DNA from: Frigoribacterium sp. JB110
GTDB lineage: Bacteria; Actinomycetota; Actinomycetes; Actinomycetales; Microbacteriaceae
Length of the DNA stretch: 64,000 nucleotides
Assembly (NCBI RefSeq): GCF_900163665.1
Contig: NZ_FUIA01000026.1
Span: 124,001 to 188,000 of the forward strand
Direction of reading: 5' to 3'
Numbering within the stretch: the stretch's first letter is position 1; each line of letters starts with the position of its first letter. Under the pieces are notes generated by a model. It did not search any database. It was not told the DNA's origin and saw only the letters and a list, made by a program, of their open reading frames with translations. Position numbers and translations under genes: made by a program. Positions 28,675-39,015 of this stretch are shown piece by piece.

Positions 28675-29673
28675 ATGGCCGACACGACGACGCGAGCCCT
28701 TTCGCTTCTGAATCTGCTGCAGACCCACCGGCACTGGCCGGGAACCGAGCTGGCGCAGCGTCTGGGTGTGACCGAGCGCACCGTGCGACGCGATGTGGAG
28801 CGGCTGCGCGATCTCGGCTACCGCATCGAGTCGGCGCCCGGCGCGGCCGGCGGATATCGCCTCGAAGCCGGCAGCGCGGTGCCGCCGCTGCTGCTCACCG
28901 ACGAAGAGGCGGTGGCGATGGCCATCGGGCTGCGCGTCGCCGCGAGTGGGCGGCTGGTGAGCGGCCCCGAGACGACCATCACGGCGCTGGCGAAGCTCGA
29001 GCAGGTGCTGCCGGCTCCGCTGCGCCGGCGCGTGAACGCGCTCGCCGAAGCGGTGCAGCCCGCAGGTCTCCGCTCGGGGGCGCCGGTGTCGGGCGCCGTG
29101 CTCGGCGAGCTGGCGCTGGCGTGCCGGGATCACGAGCGGGTGCGCTTCACCTACACGGCGGCCTCGGGCGAGGTCACGCGACGACGGGTCGAGCCGCACG
29201 CGCTCGCGCCGGCTGAGCGCCACTGGTACCTGCTGTGCTGGGATCTCGACAAGGACGACTGGCGCACCTTCCGAGTCGATCGGCTCGGGGAGGTCGAGCA
29301 CACCCGCGTGCTGTTCACACCGAGACCGCTGACGCCGGAGGAGATCGACGAATTCATCCTGGTGGCGCGATCGTGGGTGCGGCAGCCGGTCGAGGCGGAG
29401 GTCGTGATGGAGCTCCCGTTCGCGTCGATGCGGGAGCACTTCGGCCAGTGGGGGCAGGGTGCAGAGCCCGAGGGGGAGTCGCACACGCGGTGGGAGGTCG
29501 GCGGTGCCGACTTCCGCGAGACGATGTACGGCCTCTCGTGGATTCCCGAAGGCGTCGAGTACACCACAGATCTGCCGGAACCAGGTCGCGCCGAGCTGCG
29601 CGAGACGCTCGCGCGGATGCTGCGCGCACTCGACGCGCCGCCCCCGCCTCCCCGCGCCGAACACCCGCGGTGA
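28675..29673 (+). CDS. HTH/WYL-domain transcriptional regulator
   Basis: A 332-residue regulator from the ATG at 28675 (MADTTTRALSLLNLL). Residues 1-60 form a winged HTH of the HTH_11 type (LAQRLGVTERTVRRDVERLRDLGY). A WYL domain follows, with HALAPAERHWYLLCWDLDKDDWRTFRVDRL, and a WCX-type C-terminal extension. WYL proteins bind nucleic acid or small ligands and in actinobacteria often control DNA-stress or efflux genes. It is divergent from the DrrAB-like exporter with about 60 bases between them, so control of that operon is likely. It ends 18 bases from the convergent hrpA. Confidence 0.87.
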   Translation: MADTTTRALSLLNLLQTHRHWPGTELAQRLGVTERTVRRDVERLRDLGYRIESAPGAAGGYRLEAGSAVPPLLLTDEEAVAMAIGLRVAASGRLVSGPETTITALAKLEQVLPAPLRRRVNALAEAVQPAGLRSGAPVSGAVLGELALACRDHERVRFTYTAASGEVTRRRVEPHALAPAERHWYLLCWDLDKDDWRTFRVDRLGEVEHTRVLFTPRPLTPEEIDEFILVARSWVRQPVEAEVVMELPFASMREHFGQWGQGAEPEGESHTRWEVGGADFRETMYGLSWIPEGVEYTTDLPEPGRAELRETLARMLRALDAPPPPPRAEHPR

Positions 29674-29691
29674 GCAGCGCGTGCGGCGCCG

Positions 29692-32600
29692 TCAGCCCCG
29701 CAGCGCCTTCTGGATGCGCTGCACGGAGATCGTCTCTGCTGTGCCCAGGCGCTGGGCGAACAGGCTCACGCGCAGCTCCTCGAGCATCCAGCGAGCCCGC
29801 TCGATGTGCTCGGGCGATCCTGCATCCAGCGGGATCTCGCCTCCGGCCTCGTCGTAGGCGGCCCGCGCCTTCTCGTATTCGGTCATCCACTGCCTGTCGC
29901 GCCCCGGATGATCCGGAAGCGTCTCGAGGCGCACCAGGATGCCCTCGAGGTAGCGGGGGAGATGCCGCAGCCGGTCCAGCCCCGTGGCGAGCACGAAGCC
30001 CTTCGGCAGCAGGGCGTCGAGCTGGCCGCGGGCGTCGTTCAGCGCACCGAGCAGCGCCATCGAGTTCGCCTTCTTGATCGCGCGCTCCGCGTTGCGCGCC
30101 GCGGTGAGGACGCGCGCGACCAGCGCCGTGGTCTCGATCACGCGGTCGACCGAGCCCCGCGAGACGTCGTCGCGCACCGCCTCGAACGCCGCACGAGTGC
30201 GCACCTCGCCGTGCCGGTCGATCGCCTCGTCGGCCACGGCGGCGAGGCAGTCCTCGATCACGGCCTTCGGCGACGGGTAGGGTGACGCGGCCAGGGCGAG
30301 CTTCTCGTTCTGCGTGAGATGCTCCTGCACGTACGACACAGGAGAGGGCACGGTGAGCAGGATGAGTCGCCGCAGCCCCGCCCGCGTCAGTCGTGCCGCG
30401 CTCTCGGCCGTCGTCTCGACCCGCACCGCGACGGACTGCTTCTCGTCGACGAGCGCGGGGTAGCCGCGCACGACTCCGCCTGCGACCTTCTGGTCCACCC
30501 GATCCGGCAGGTCGCCGAACGTCCAATCGGTCAGGTCCTGCTTCTCGATGGCCGGCGCGCTCGCGGCCTGCGCCACGGCATCCGGCCCCTTGCCTCCCGT
30601 GCGATCGGCACGCGGGCCCCGTTCGATCTGGCGGGCCACGGAATCGCGTGCCTTCGATGCCAGACGTCGCTGCAGCGCGCCGAGGTCGCGCCCCGAGCCC
30701 GCTGCGCGGCCTCGCGCGTCGACGACGCGGAACGACATCTTCAGGTGCTCGGGCACCCGCTCCGTCTCGAACGCGTCGGCGGTGACGGGCTGATTCGCCT
30801 GCTGCTGCACGAGCCGTGCCAGCGACGCGGCGAGCGACTGCGGAGGCAGGCCGTCGTGGTCCTCAGGGCCGGAACCGGCGAGCTCGGCGGAGAGCCGCTC
30901 CGCCCAATCTGCAGCCGGCACAACGTGTCGCCGAATGGCTTTCGGCAGGGCCCTGAGCATGGCGGTGACGAGTTCGGAGCGCATCCCAGGCACCTGCCAG
31001 CCGAAGCCCGCGTCCTCGACCGAGGCGAGCAGGGCGAGCGGGATCACGGCGGTGACGCCGTCGTCGGGCGCGCCGGGCTCGAAACGGTACGCGAGCTGGA
31101 GCGTCTGGTCGCCCTGGCGCCACGTCGATGGGAAGTCGCGCGCATCGCCGGACGCCTCGTCGTCGAGCAGATGCTCCTCCCGCATCGTGAGCAGGTCGGG
31201 CGTGGTCTTCAGCTCATCGCGCCACCACGCCTCGAAGCTGCGCACGTCGAAGATCTCGGCGGGCACCCGCTGGTCGTAGAAGCCGTACACCGCCTCGTCG
31301 CCCGCGAGGATGTCGCGGCGCCGTTCGCGCTCCTCGACCTTCTCCAACCGCCGGCGCAGCTCGGTGTTCTGCCGCACGAACTTCGTCACGGGCTTCGGCA
31401 GCAGAGCCGGATCCCACTCGCCCTCGACGAGAGCGTGCCGGATGAACAGCTCGCGCGAGGCAGCCCTGTCGACGCGCGCGAACCGGATGCGCCGGCGCGG
31501 CACGATCTCGACGCCGTACAGCGTCACCTTCTCGAATGCGACAGCGGCGCCGGAATCCTTCGACCAGTGCGGCTCGGACACCTGACGCTTGACGAGGTCG
31601 CCAGCGAGGTCCTCTGCCCATGCCGGGTCGATCCTGGCGACGGTGCGTGCGAACAGGCGCGAGGTCTCGACGAGCTCCGCCGCCATCACCGCCTTCGGCT
31701 TGGCCTTCTTCAACCCGGACCCGGGGAAGATCTGGAACGACACGTTGCGCGCGCCGCGATAGGCGGCCCCGCGCCCGCGGTCGCCCTTGCGCGTCTCGCG
31801 TTCGTCGAGCACACCGATCTGGGAGAGCAGGCCGGCCAGCAGCGCACGGTGGATCTCGTCGCCGCGCGGATGCCCGCCCTCCGCGGCCGCTGAGGCTCCC
31901 CGTCGATCCGGCGCTGCGCCGTCGGCGTCACCAGGGGCCTGCGACTCGCTGCGAGCGTTTCGATGGCCGCGCTCGTCGCTGAGGTCGCGCGTGAGCGAGC
32001 GCAGCTGCCTGTGCACGTCGAACCACTCGCGCACGCGCACATAGTTGAGGAACTCGGCGCGCACGAGCCGTCGGAACGCGCTCGAGCCCAGTTCGCGCTG
32101 CTTCTCGCGCAGGTGGTTCCACAGATTGAGCAGCGTGAGGAAATCGCTGGTCGGATCGACGAACCGCGCATGCGCCTGCTGCGCCTGCTCGCGCTGCTCC
32201 TCCGGCCGCTCGCGCACGTCCTGGATCGACAGTCCGGCGACGATGGCGAGCACATCGTCTGCGACGCCCGAGCGCCCCGCCTCCACGAGCATCCGCGCGA
32301 ACCGTGGATCGATCGGCATCCGCGCGATGCGTCGGCCCGTCTTCGTCAGCCGGGGTCCGCCGCCGCGCCCCATCGACACGGCGCCGAGCTCGACCAGCAG
32401 GTCGAACGCCGCCTTCACGCCGCGCGAATCGGGAGGCGTGAGGAATGGGAACTCGGCGATGTCGCCGAACCCGAGCGACAGCATCTGCAGCACGACCGAG
32501 GCGAGCGAGGTGCGCAGGATCTCCGGATCGGTGAACTCGGGCCGCTTGCCGAAGTCGTCGTGGGCGTAGAGCCGGATGGCGATGCCGTCGCTGGTGCGGC

Positions 32601-33696
32601 CGGCACGGCCTGAGCGCTGCTGCGCAGACGCCTGCGAGACCGGCTCGATCGGCAGGCGCTGCACCTTGGCACGGTTCGAGTAGCGCGAGACGCGCGCGGT
32701 GCCCGCGTCGACGACGTACTTGATCCCCGGCACCGTCAGCGACGTCTCCGCAACGTTCGTGGCGAGCACGATGCGGCGGCGCACACCGGCGACGCGTGAC
32801 TTCTCGAACACCCGATGCTGTTCCGCCGCGCTCAGTCTGCCGAACAGCGGCAGCACCTCGGTGGGCGCGGGACCGGAGCGGAACGCTCCCTCCACCGCAT
32901 CCCGGGCGTCGCGGATCTCCGCCTCACCTGGCAGGAACACCAGCACGTCCCCCGGCGGCTCACGGTCGAGCTCGCGCAGCGCCTCGACGATCGCCTGCAC
33001 CTCGTCGTCGGCCTCGTACGGCCGCTCGTCGACATCCGGATCCTCGCTCGCCCGCTCGTCGTCGGCATCAGGGGCGTCGTCCTTCCGTGCGAAGGGTCGG
33101 TACCGGATCTCGACGGGATAGGTGCGCCCGGAGACCTCGACGATAGGGGCGGGCTCGCCCGACGGGTCGGCGAAGTGCGCCGCGAAGGACTCCGGATCGA
33201 TGGTGGCCGAGGTGATGATGACCTTCAGATCGGGTCGCTCGGGCAGGATGCGCCTGAGGTACCCCAGCAGGAAGTCGACGTTCAGTGAGCGCTCGTGTGC
33301 CTCGTCGATGATGATCGTGTCGTAGCGGCTGAGCAGCCGATCGCGGTGCACCTCGTTGAGCAGGATGCCGTCGGTCATCAGAGCGATCTGCGTCTCTGCG
33401 GAGACCTGATCGGTGAAGCGCACCTTGTACCCGACGACGCCGCCGAGCGGCACCTGCATCTCCTCGGAGACGCGCTCCGCGATCGTGCGGGCTGCGAGGC
33501 GGCGCGGCTGCGTGTGCGCAATCGAGGTGCGGCCGAGCTCGAGGGCGATCTTCGGCAGCTGTGTGGTCTTCCCGCTGCCTGTGGCGCCGGCGACGATGAC
33601 GACCTGGTGGGAACGGACGACCTCGGCGATCTCGTCGCGCGCGGCGCTGACCGGCAGCTCCGGGGGATAGGCGATGACGGGCGCGGCGGAGGACAT
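29692..33696 (-). CDS. hrpA: ATP-dependent RNA helicase HrpA
   Basis: A DEAH-box RNA helicase of 1334 residues, the full HrpA length. Walker A GATGSGKTT is at 37-45, DEAH at 131-134, SAT near 160, and the QRSGRAGRT motif VI near 365. The HA2 and OB-fold regions follow, and the DUF3418 C-terminal block ends in RIQKALRG. In E. coli it helps rescue stalled ribosomes and processes fimbrial mRNA; in actinobacteria the role is not settled. The gene is monocistronic. TAGACT lies 8 nt before the start. Confidence 0.93.
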   Translation of the reverse strand: MSSAAPVIAYPPELPVSAARDEIAEVVRSHQVVIVAGATGSGKTTQLPKIALELGRTSIAHTQPRRLAARTIAERVSEEMQVPLGGVVGYKVRFTDQVSAETQIALMTDGILLNEVHRDRLLSRYDTIIIDEAHERSLNVDFLLGYLRRILPERPDLKVIITSATIDPESFAAHFADPSGEPAPIVEVSGRTYPVEIRYRPFARKDDAPDADDERASEDPDVDERPYEADDEVQAIVEALRELDREPPGDVLVFLPGEAEIRDARDAVEGAFRSGPAPTEVLPLFGRLSAAEQHRVFEKSRVAGVRRRIVLATNVAETSLTVPGIKYVVDAGTARVSRYSNRAKVQRLPIEPVSQASAQQRSGRAGRTSDGIAIRLYAHDDFGKRPEFTDPEILRTSLASVVLQMLSLGFGDIAEFPFLTPPDSRGVKAAFDLLVELGAVSMGRGGGPRLTKTGRRIARMPIDPRFARMLVEAGRSGVADDVLAIVAGLSIQDVRERPEEQREQAQQAHARFVDPTSDFLTLLNLWNHLREKQRELGSSAFRRLVRAEFLNYVRVREWFDVHRQLRSLTRDLSDERGHRNARSESQAPGDADGAAPDRRGASAAAEGGHPRGDEIHRALLAGLLSQIGVLDERETRKGDRGRGAAYRGARNVSFQIFPGSGLKKAKPKAVMAAELVETSRLFARTVARIDPAWAEDLAGDLVKRQVSEPHWSKDSGAAVAFEKVTLYGVEIVPRRRIRFARVDRAASRELFIRHALVEGEWDPALLPKPVTKFVRQNTELRRRLEKVEERERRRDILAGDEAVYGFYDQRVPAEIFDVRSFEAWWRDELKTTPDLLTMREEHLLDDEASGDARDFPSTWRQGDQTLQLAYRFEPGAPDDGVTAVIPLALLASVEDAGFGWQVPGMRSELVTAMLRALPKAIRRHVVPAADWAERLSAELAGSGPEDHDGLPPQSLAASLARLVQQQANQPVTADAFETERVPEHLKMSFRVVDARGRAAGSGRDLGALQRRLASKARDSVARQIERGPRADRTGGKGPDAVAQAASAPAIEKQDLTDWTFGDLPDRVDQKVAGGVVRGYPALVDEKQSVAVRVETTAESAARLTRAGLRRLILLTVPSPVSYVQEHLTQNEKLALAASPYPSPKAVIEDCLAAVADEAIDRHGEVRTRAAFEAVRDDVSRGSVDRVIETTALVARVLTAARNAERAIKKANSMALLGALNDARGQLDALLPKGFVLATGLDRLRHLPRYLEGILVRLETLPDHPGRDRQWMTEYEKARAAYDEAGGEIPLDAGSPEHIERARWMLEELRVSLFAQRLGTAETISVQRIQKALRG

Positions 33697-33818
33697 AGCC
33701 CTCCAGTCTATTCCGGATGATCGACGCGCTCGCGGCAGGGTCGTGCTGGGCTTCCCTGCCGATCTGCGCCGCCGGAATCATATGCCGCAATACCCGCGTC
33801 AGTCCGGTGACGCGGTCA

Positions 33819-34667
<849 letters not shown>

Positions 34668-34677
34668 TCGCTTCGCA

Positions 34678-34719
34678 CCGCAGGCCGGTCACCCCTTTCC
34701 ACGGGTGACCGGCCTGCGG
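34678..34719 (+). terminator. Strong hairpin after the aldo/keto reductase
   Basis: A perfect 17-bp stem (34678-34694 with 34703-34719) with an 8-base loop. It lies between convergent genes and is probably bidirectional. Confidence 0.75.
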
Positions 34720-34750
34720 CGTTCGTGCGCGGCGTATGGTCCTGCGCGCA

Positions 34751-35680
34751 CTACGCCGCCAAGGCCGCCCTGGCGGAATCCGCATCTGTGATGATGACGT
34801 GGCAGAGTCCGGAGCGGAGCGTGGCGAGCACTGCCTGGCTCTTGCTGGGTCCGCCCCCGACGCCGACCGCGAGAGGAGTGCGCCGAATCTGCTCCGAGGT
34901 GATGCCGACCATGCGCCCCTCAGGCGCAGGGACCTCGCGGCCCTCTGCGTCGAGCAGAACTCCGCCGATCTCGCCGACGATGCCGCGATCCATCAGCTCA
35001 TCGAGCATTCCGAGCTGCTGCAGGAGCTCGGCGAGCAATGAGGACTCCGGCCAGCCGCCGATCGTCATCACCGCCTTCGTCAGGTGATCGTAGCGTCTGA
35101 TCGTCTGCTGAACGGCGGGATGGCTCGTGATGGCATGGGCAGGCACTTCAGAGATGATCGGCGCGTAGAGCGGGTAGGTGCCGCCGCCGGCGACCCTGCC
35201 CAGATTCGTCACCGATTCTGCACCGTCCTCCGTACGCGCCGTGCCGACGCCCGTGAGCTGCACGACATCCACATAGGGCATGCGGTTGACGAGTCGAGAA
35301 GCCGCGACGAGGGTTCGCCCTGGGGAGAGGCCGAGCACATCGTCATCGACCGCGTTCTCTTCGAGATAGCGCGCCGTGACGCGGGCGATGACATTCCGCG
35401 CCAGCGCCTCGTCCGGGCCCGGCGTGTGCACGGCGAACGCCGAGCGAAGCCCGAAACGCTCTGCCAGGCGACCGGACAGCTCCACATCCACCGGTGACTC
35501 GATGGTGGCTCTGACATCGATCAGCCCATCGGACCGTGCGCGCTTCACCATGCGCGACACGGTGAAGCGCGATATCCCCAGCTCGTCGGCGAGATCGTTG
35601 ATCGAGCGTCCGGCTCCCAGGTTCTCCAGCGCGACGTACGCGTGGAGCACCTGCTGCTCGACACCGAGGGTTGTGCTCAT
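34751..35680 (-). CDS. SorC/DeoR-family sugar-responsive regulator
   Basis: A 309-residue regulator from the ATG at 35680 (MSTTLGVEQQVLHAYV). The HTH is at 18-50 (INDLADELGISRFTVSRMVKRARSDG). The rest is the SorC sugar-phosphate-binding domain with DDVLGLSPGRTLVAASRLV, VDVVQLTGVG and the C-terminal GGGPSKSQAVLATL phosphate loop. It is divergent from the sugar ABC operon, and a repeated TGTGC site lies immediately before its own start codon. It probably represses or activates that operon in response to a phosphorylated sugar or polyol. Confidence 0.9.
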   Translation of the reverse strand: MSTTLGVEQQVLHAYVALENLGAGRSINDLADELGISRFTVSRMVKRARSDGLIDVRATIESPVDVELSGRLAERFGLRSAFAVHTPGPDEALARNVIARVTARYLEENAVDDDVLGLSPGRTLVAASRLVNRMPYVDVVQLTGVGTARTEDGAESVTNLGRVAGGGTYPLYAPIISEVPAHAITSHPAVQQTIRRYDHLTKAVMTIGGWPESSLLAELLQQLGMLDELMDRGIVGEIGGVLLDAEGREVPAPEGRMVGITSEQIRRTPLAVGVGGGPSKSQAVLATLRSGLCHVIITDADSARAALAA

Positions 35681-35709
35681 ATGTGCAGGTATAGCACACC
35701 TATGTGCAG
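35680..35709. promoter_or_regulatory. Candidate SorC-regulator operator
   Basis: TATGTGCAG occurs twice (35680-35688 and 35701-35709), 21 bases apart, two helical turns. The first forms an inverted repeat TGTGC-N7-GCACA (35682-35698). It lies between the regulator and the divergent ABC operon. Confidence 0.55.
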
Positions 35710-35734
35710 TCGTGGTTCTGTTGTGGACGGCACT

Positions 35735-35745
35735 GAGATGCGCAC
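35735..35745. repeat. Half-element of the family A repeat
   Basis: GAGATGCGCAC matches one arm of the family A repeats. No complementary arm is present. Confidence 0.3.
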
Positions 35746-35793
35746 CTTCCGAGCCGGCGCACTCCTGCACGACCGTCCAAAGGAGGACAGCTC

Positions 35794-37170
35794 ATGAAAC
35801 GCCAGATACACAGCACAGCACTTCGGCGCATCATCGCCGTGACCGCAGGCGCAGGAACGATGGCGCTACTTGCCGGTTGCGCAGGCGGCGGATCGTCGCA
35901 GGGACCGGAGACCGAACTCGACGGTTTCGACTGGAAGAACTTCGAGGGCACAGAACTCAACCTGCTGATGAGCGAGCATCCGTTCTCCAACGCGATCAAA
36001 GAACGCGTTCCGGAGTTCGAAGAGCTGACCGGAATCGATGTCAACCTCGAGACGCTCACCGAAACCGACTACATGGTCAAGCTGCTGACCGAGCTGCAAT
36101 CCGGCGCGGGAAGCTACGACGCCTTCATGACGTCGCAGCCGATGAACTTCCAGTACGCGGCGGCCGGGTGGATCGAGGATCTGCAGCCGTGGGTCGACGA
36201 CGACACACGGACGGCGCCCGATTGGGACTTCGAAGACTTCTACCCCGCGCTCATCGACTCTCTCCGGTGGGACAAGACGGAGTTCGGCGGCGCCGGTGAG
36301 GGGGAGCTATGGGCCATCCCGGTCAACGAGGAGGGCTACTCGCTGTTCTACCGCACCGACGTCCTGGAGGAGTTCGGCGTCGAGCCGCCGGAGACCATCG
36401 ACGAACTCGTCGCCGCTGCGGCCGAGCTCGACGGGAAGACGTTCGACGGCAAAGAGATCTCAGGGTTCGTCAGCAGAGGAGACAAAACGTACCCGACGCT
36501 GAACCCGTTCTCGACCTTCGTGCTCGGCCATGGTGTGCAGGACATCGTGGACGGCAAGGCCGGTGTGAACTCTCCCGAGGGCATTGCCGCCGCGGAGGAC
36601 TGGGTCGAGCTCATGCAGTACGCCCCGGATGCTGCGAGCACGTACACCTGGTACGAGGCGCAGCAGGACTTCATCGCCGGAAACGCCGCGATGTACATCG
36701 ACGCGGACCACATGGCTCCTGACTTCGAGAAGAGCGCCATCGGCGGCAACGTCGGCTACGGACTTCCTCCCGAGGGGCCTGCGGGGCGCGGATCCAGCAT
36801 GTGGGTCTGGTCGCTCGGCATGAACGCCGACTCACCGAACAAGGACGCGGCGTGGCAGTTCATCCAGTGGGCATCGTCGAAGGAGTCCCTCACGGAGGCG
36901 ATCACCGCGGGCAACATGAACCCGACGCGCGTCTCGGTCGGTCAGGGCGATGAGATGGCCGCGGCAACCGAAGGATGGGGCGACTACAACGAGATCTGGC
37001 AGGAGATCCTGTCGGATCACGCTGAATGGGCGTACACACCGTCCGCCGCCTGGCCCGAGGTCGGAGACATCTGGACGACAGAGCTGCAGGCCGCCGTGCT
37101 CGAGCAGAAGACGGCCCAAGAAGCGATGGACGACGCCGCTGCGCAGATCGACCAGCTGATCGAAGAGTGA
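35794..37170 (+). CDS. Carbohydrate ABC transporter substrate-binding lipoprotein
   Basis: A 458-residue extracellular solute-binding protein (family 1). The signal peptide ends in the lipobox LLAGC near residue 29, so the protein is lipid-anchored outside the membrane. A glycine/serine-rich linker and the SBP fold follow, with DAFMTSQPMNFQYAAAGWIEDL and GELWAIPVNEEGYSLFYRTDVLEE. AAAGGAGG precedes the ATG. It is the first gene of an uptake operon with two permeases and a polyol dehydrogenase, so a sugar alcohol or related sugar is a likely ligand. The ATPase is missing and is probably shared (MsiK-like). Confidence 0.9.
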   Translation: MKRQIHSTALRRIIAVTAGAGTMALLAGCAGGGSSQGPETELDGFDWKNFEGTELNLLMSEHPFSNAIKERVPEFEELTGIDVNLETLTETDYMVKLLTELQSGAGSYDAFMTSQPMNFQYAAAGWIEDLQPWVDDDTRTAPDWDFEDFYPALIDSLRWDKTEFGGAGEGELWAIPVNEEGYSLFYRTDVLEEFGVEPPETIDELVAAAAELDGKTFDGKEISGFVSRGDKTYPTLNPFSTFVLGHGVQDIVDGKAGVNSPEGIAAAEDWVELMQYAPDAASTYTWYEAQQDFIAGNAAMYIDADHMAPDFEKSAIGGNVGYGLPPEGPAGRGSSMWVWSLGMNADSPNKDAAWQFIQWASSKESLTEAITAGNMNPTRVSVGQGDEMAAATEGWGDYNEIWQEILSDHAEWAYTPSAAWPEVGDIWTTELQAAVLEQKTAQEAMDDAAAQIDQLIEE

Positions 37171-37177
37171 GCGTGCT

Positions 37178-37209
37178 CGGCGGCGGCCTCAGACGCACGG
37201 TCGCCGCCG
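37178..37209 (+). promoter_or_regulatory. Intercistronic hairpin after the binding-protein gene
   Basis: CGGCGGCG (37178-37185) pairs with CGCCGCCG (37202-37209) between the binding-protein and permease genes. It could stabilise the upstream message or reduce read-through. Confidence 0.4.
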
Positions 37210-37231
37210 GACGCACTCGAAAGGCACACCT

Positions 37232-38089
37232 ATGAAGCACAAGCCGTATCTTCCGTACCTGCTTGCTCTGCCGGGGCTCGCGGTCCTCATCGCGATCCTC
37301 TACCCGTTCTTCACCGGCGTGTACTGGTCGTTCACCTCCTATCGCCTCACCAGGGGCGATCCGAAGCCCAACTGGGGCGAGAACTACGTCGATCTGTTCA
37401 CCACGGGTGACGGGTGGCACGCGATCACCATCACACTGACCTATGCCGTGTCCGCCGTGATCATCGAGGTCGTACTGGGCACCCTCATCGCGCTCGCCCT
37501 CAACCACGGTCGCTACGGCAGCTACTTCCGCATTCTGATCGTTCTGCCGCTGCTGATGCCGCCTGTGATCGCAGCGCTGATGTGGAAGGTGATGCTGACC
37601 GAGAACGGTGTCACGAACTGGATGATCGAGGCGCTCGGCGGTACCAGGCTGCTCTGGTTCAACGGGCCGGACACCGCGCTGCTCACCTGCATCCTGATCG
37701 ATGTGTGGCTGTACACGCCGTTCGTCGTACTGCTGATGCAGGCGGGACTGAAGAGTGTGCCGACGGAGCTGCGCGAGGCGTCCGCGGTCGACGGTGCCAG
37801 CAATGTGCGGCACTTCTTCACGATCACGCTTCCCCTCACGATCCCGGTTCTGGTCGTCGTGATCGCGTTCCGCGGGATCGACTCGTTGAAGATGTTCGAC
37901 GTCATCTACACGACGACCAAGGGCGGCCCCGTCGATGCGACGACGAACCTCCACGTCCTGGCGTACCTCGACGGCATCCGGAACCTGAACTTCGGTGCAG
38001 CGATGGCGGCGCTCGTCGTGCTCTGGATCATCTGCTACGTGCTGTCCTATGTCCTGCTGAAGGCTCGACGGAAGGAAATCTCCGCATGA
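37232..38089 (+). CDS. Sugar ABC transporter permease (MalF/UgpA type)
   Basis: A 285-residue inner-membrane subunit with six helices. The EAA loop that docks to the ATPase is REASAVDGASNVRHFFTITLPLTIPVL near residue 185. It lacks the extended N-terminal domain of MalF and so resembles UgpA/LacF. The stop codon overlaps the start of the second permease (ATGA). It forms the membrane pore with the following gene product. Confidence 0.9.
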   Translation: MKHKPYLPYLLALPGLAVLIAILYPFFTGVYWSFTSYRLTRGDPKPNWGENYVDLFTTGDGWHAITITLTYAVSAVIIEVVLGTLIALALNHGRYGSYFRILIVLPLLMPPVIAALMWKVMLTENGVTNWMIEALGGTRLLWFNGPDTALLTCILIDVWLYTPFVVLLMQAGLKSVPTELREASAVDGASNVRHFFTITLPLTIPVLVVVIAFRGIDSLKMFDVIYTTTKGGPVDATTNLHVLAYLDGIRNLNFGAAMAALVVLWIICYVLSYVLLKARRKEISA

Positions 38090-38967
38090 GTTCCCTCACC
38101 GAACGCACCGTCACGATCCCCTTCCGCGGGCAGAGTTCGCACAAGTCGCGTCGAGCGACCGGGCACACGCTCGTGATCATCGGGCTCAGTGCGTGGACGA
38201 TCTTCACACTCGCGCCGATCGCATGGATTCTGCTGATGTCGTTCAAGACGCCGGATCAGATCGTCTCGAACCCGCCGTTGTTCTTCTTCGCCCCGACACT
38301 GGAGAACTACATCGAGGTGTTCAGCGGCCCGGAGTTCCTGACCCCCTTCGTGAACTCGCTGATCGTCACGGGCGGCGCGCTGCTGGTGACGCTCGTGATC
38401 GGACTTCCCACCGCATACGCGCTGGCGCGGTTCACCTTCAAGGGCAGAGAGAACATCGGCTTCGGCATCCTGTCACTCCGCTTCGCCCCGGAGCTGCTCG
38501 TGATTCTGCCCCTCTATCTGATCTTCCAGCAGACGGGGCTCGCGAACAGCTATCTCGGACTGATCCTGGCCTATCAGATCGTGACCCTGCCCATGCTGGT
38601 CTGGATGCTGCGATCGTTCATCGAAGACCTGCCGGGCGAACTCGAGGAGGCTGTCGCCGTGGACGGCGGTACCCGCTGGACGGCGTTCCGTCACGTGATG
38701 TTCCGTCTGATCGCGCCGGGCCTCGGCGCTAGTCTGATGCTGTCGTTCATCTGGGCGTGGAACAACTACACGCTCCCCTTGGTGCTCTCAGGGCGGGAGA
38801 CGCAGGTCATCACGACCGGGCTCCAGCAGTACGTCGGATATCAGGCGATCGAGTGGGGGCCCATGGCCGCCGCCACGATCATCTCGATCCTCCCCGGGGT
38901 GCTGTTCGCCATCTTCTCGCTTCGTTGGATCGTCGGCGGGCTGACCGCCGGCACTGTCAAGGGATAG
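38086..38967 (+). CDS. Sugar ABC transporter permease (MalG/UgpE type)
   Basis: A 293-residue permease starting at the ATG at 38086, four bases inside the previous gene. The EAA loop reads LEEAVAVDGGTRWTAFRHVMFRLIAPGL near residue 190. The first helix follows a 25-residue cytoplasmic N-terminus, as in MalG. A ribosome reading through from the upstream gene would re-initiate here. It ends 48 bases before the polyol dehydrogenase. Confidence 0.9.
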   Translation: MSSLTERTVTIPFRGQSSHKSRRATGHTLVIIGLSAWTIFTLAPIAWILLMSFKTPDQIVSNPPLFFFAPTLENYIEVFSGPEFLTPFVNSLIVTGGALLVTLVIGLPTAYALARFTFKGRENIGFGILSLRFAPELLVILPLYLIFQQTGLANSYLGLILAYQIVTLPMLVWMLRSFIEDLPGELEEAVAVDGGTRWTAFRHVMFRLIAPGLGASLMLSFIWAWNNYTLPLVLSGRETQVITTGLQQYVGYQAIEWGPMAAATIISILPGVLFAIFSLRWIVGGLTAGTVKG

Positions 38968-39015
38968 CTCCAGAGCGCCCGCAACCCGTTCGTATCAATG
39001 AGAAAGAAGGACCCT

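Noticed and set aside
35735..35745. A full family A repeat before the sugar ABC operon
   Set aside because: Only one arm is present; no complementary arm within 100 bases.
37414..38085. N-terminal extension of the second sugar permease
   Set aside because: This stretch is the out-of-frame image of the first permease gene; the true start is the ATG at 38086 in the ATGA overlap.
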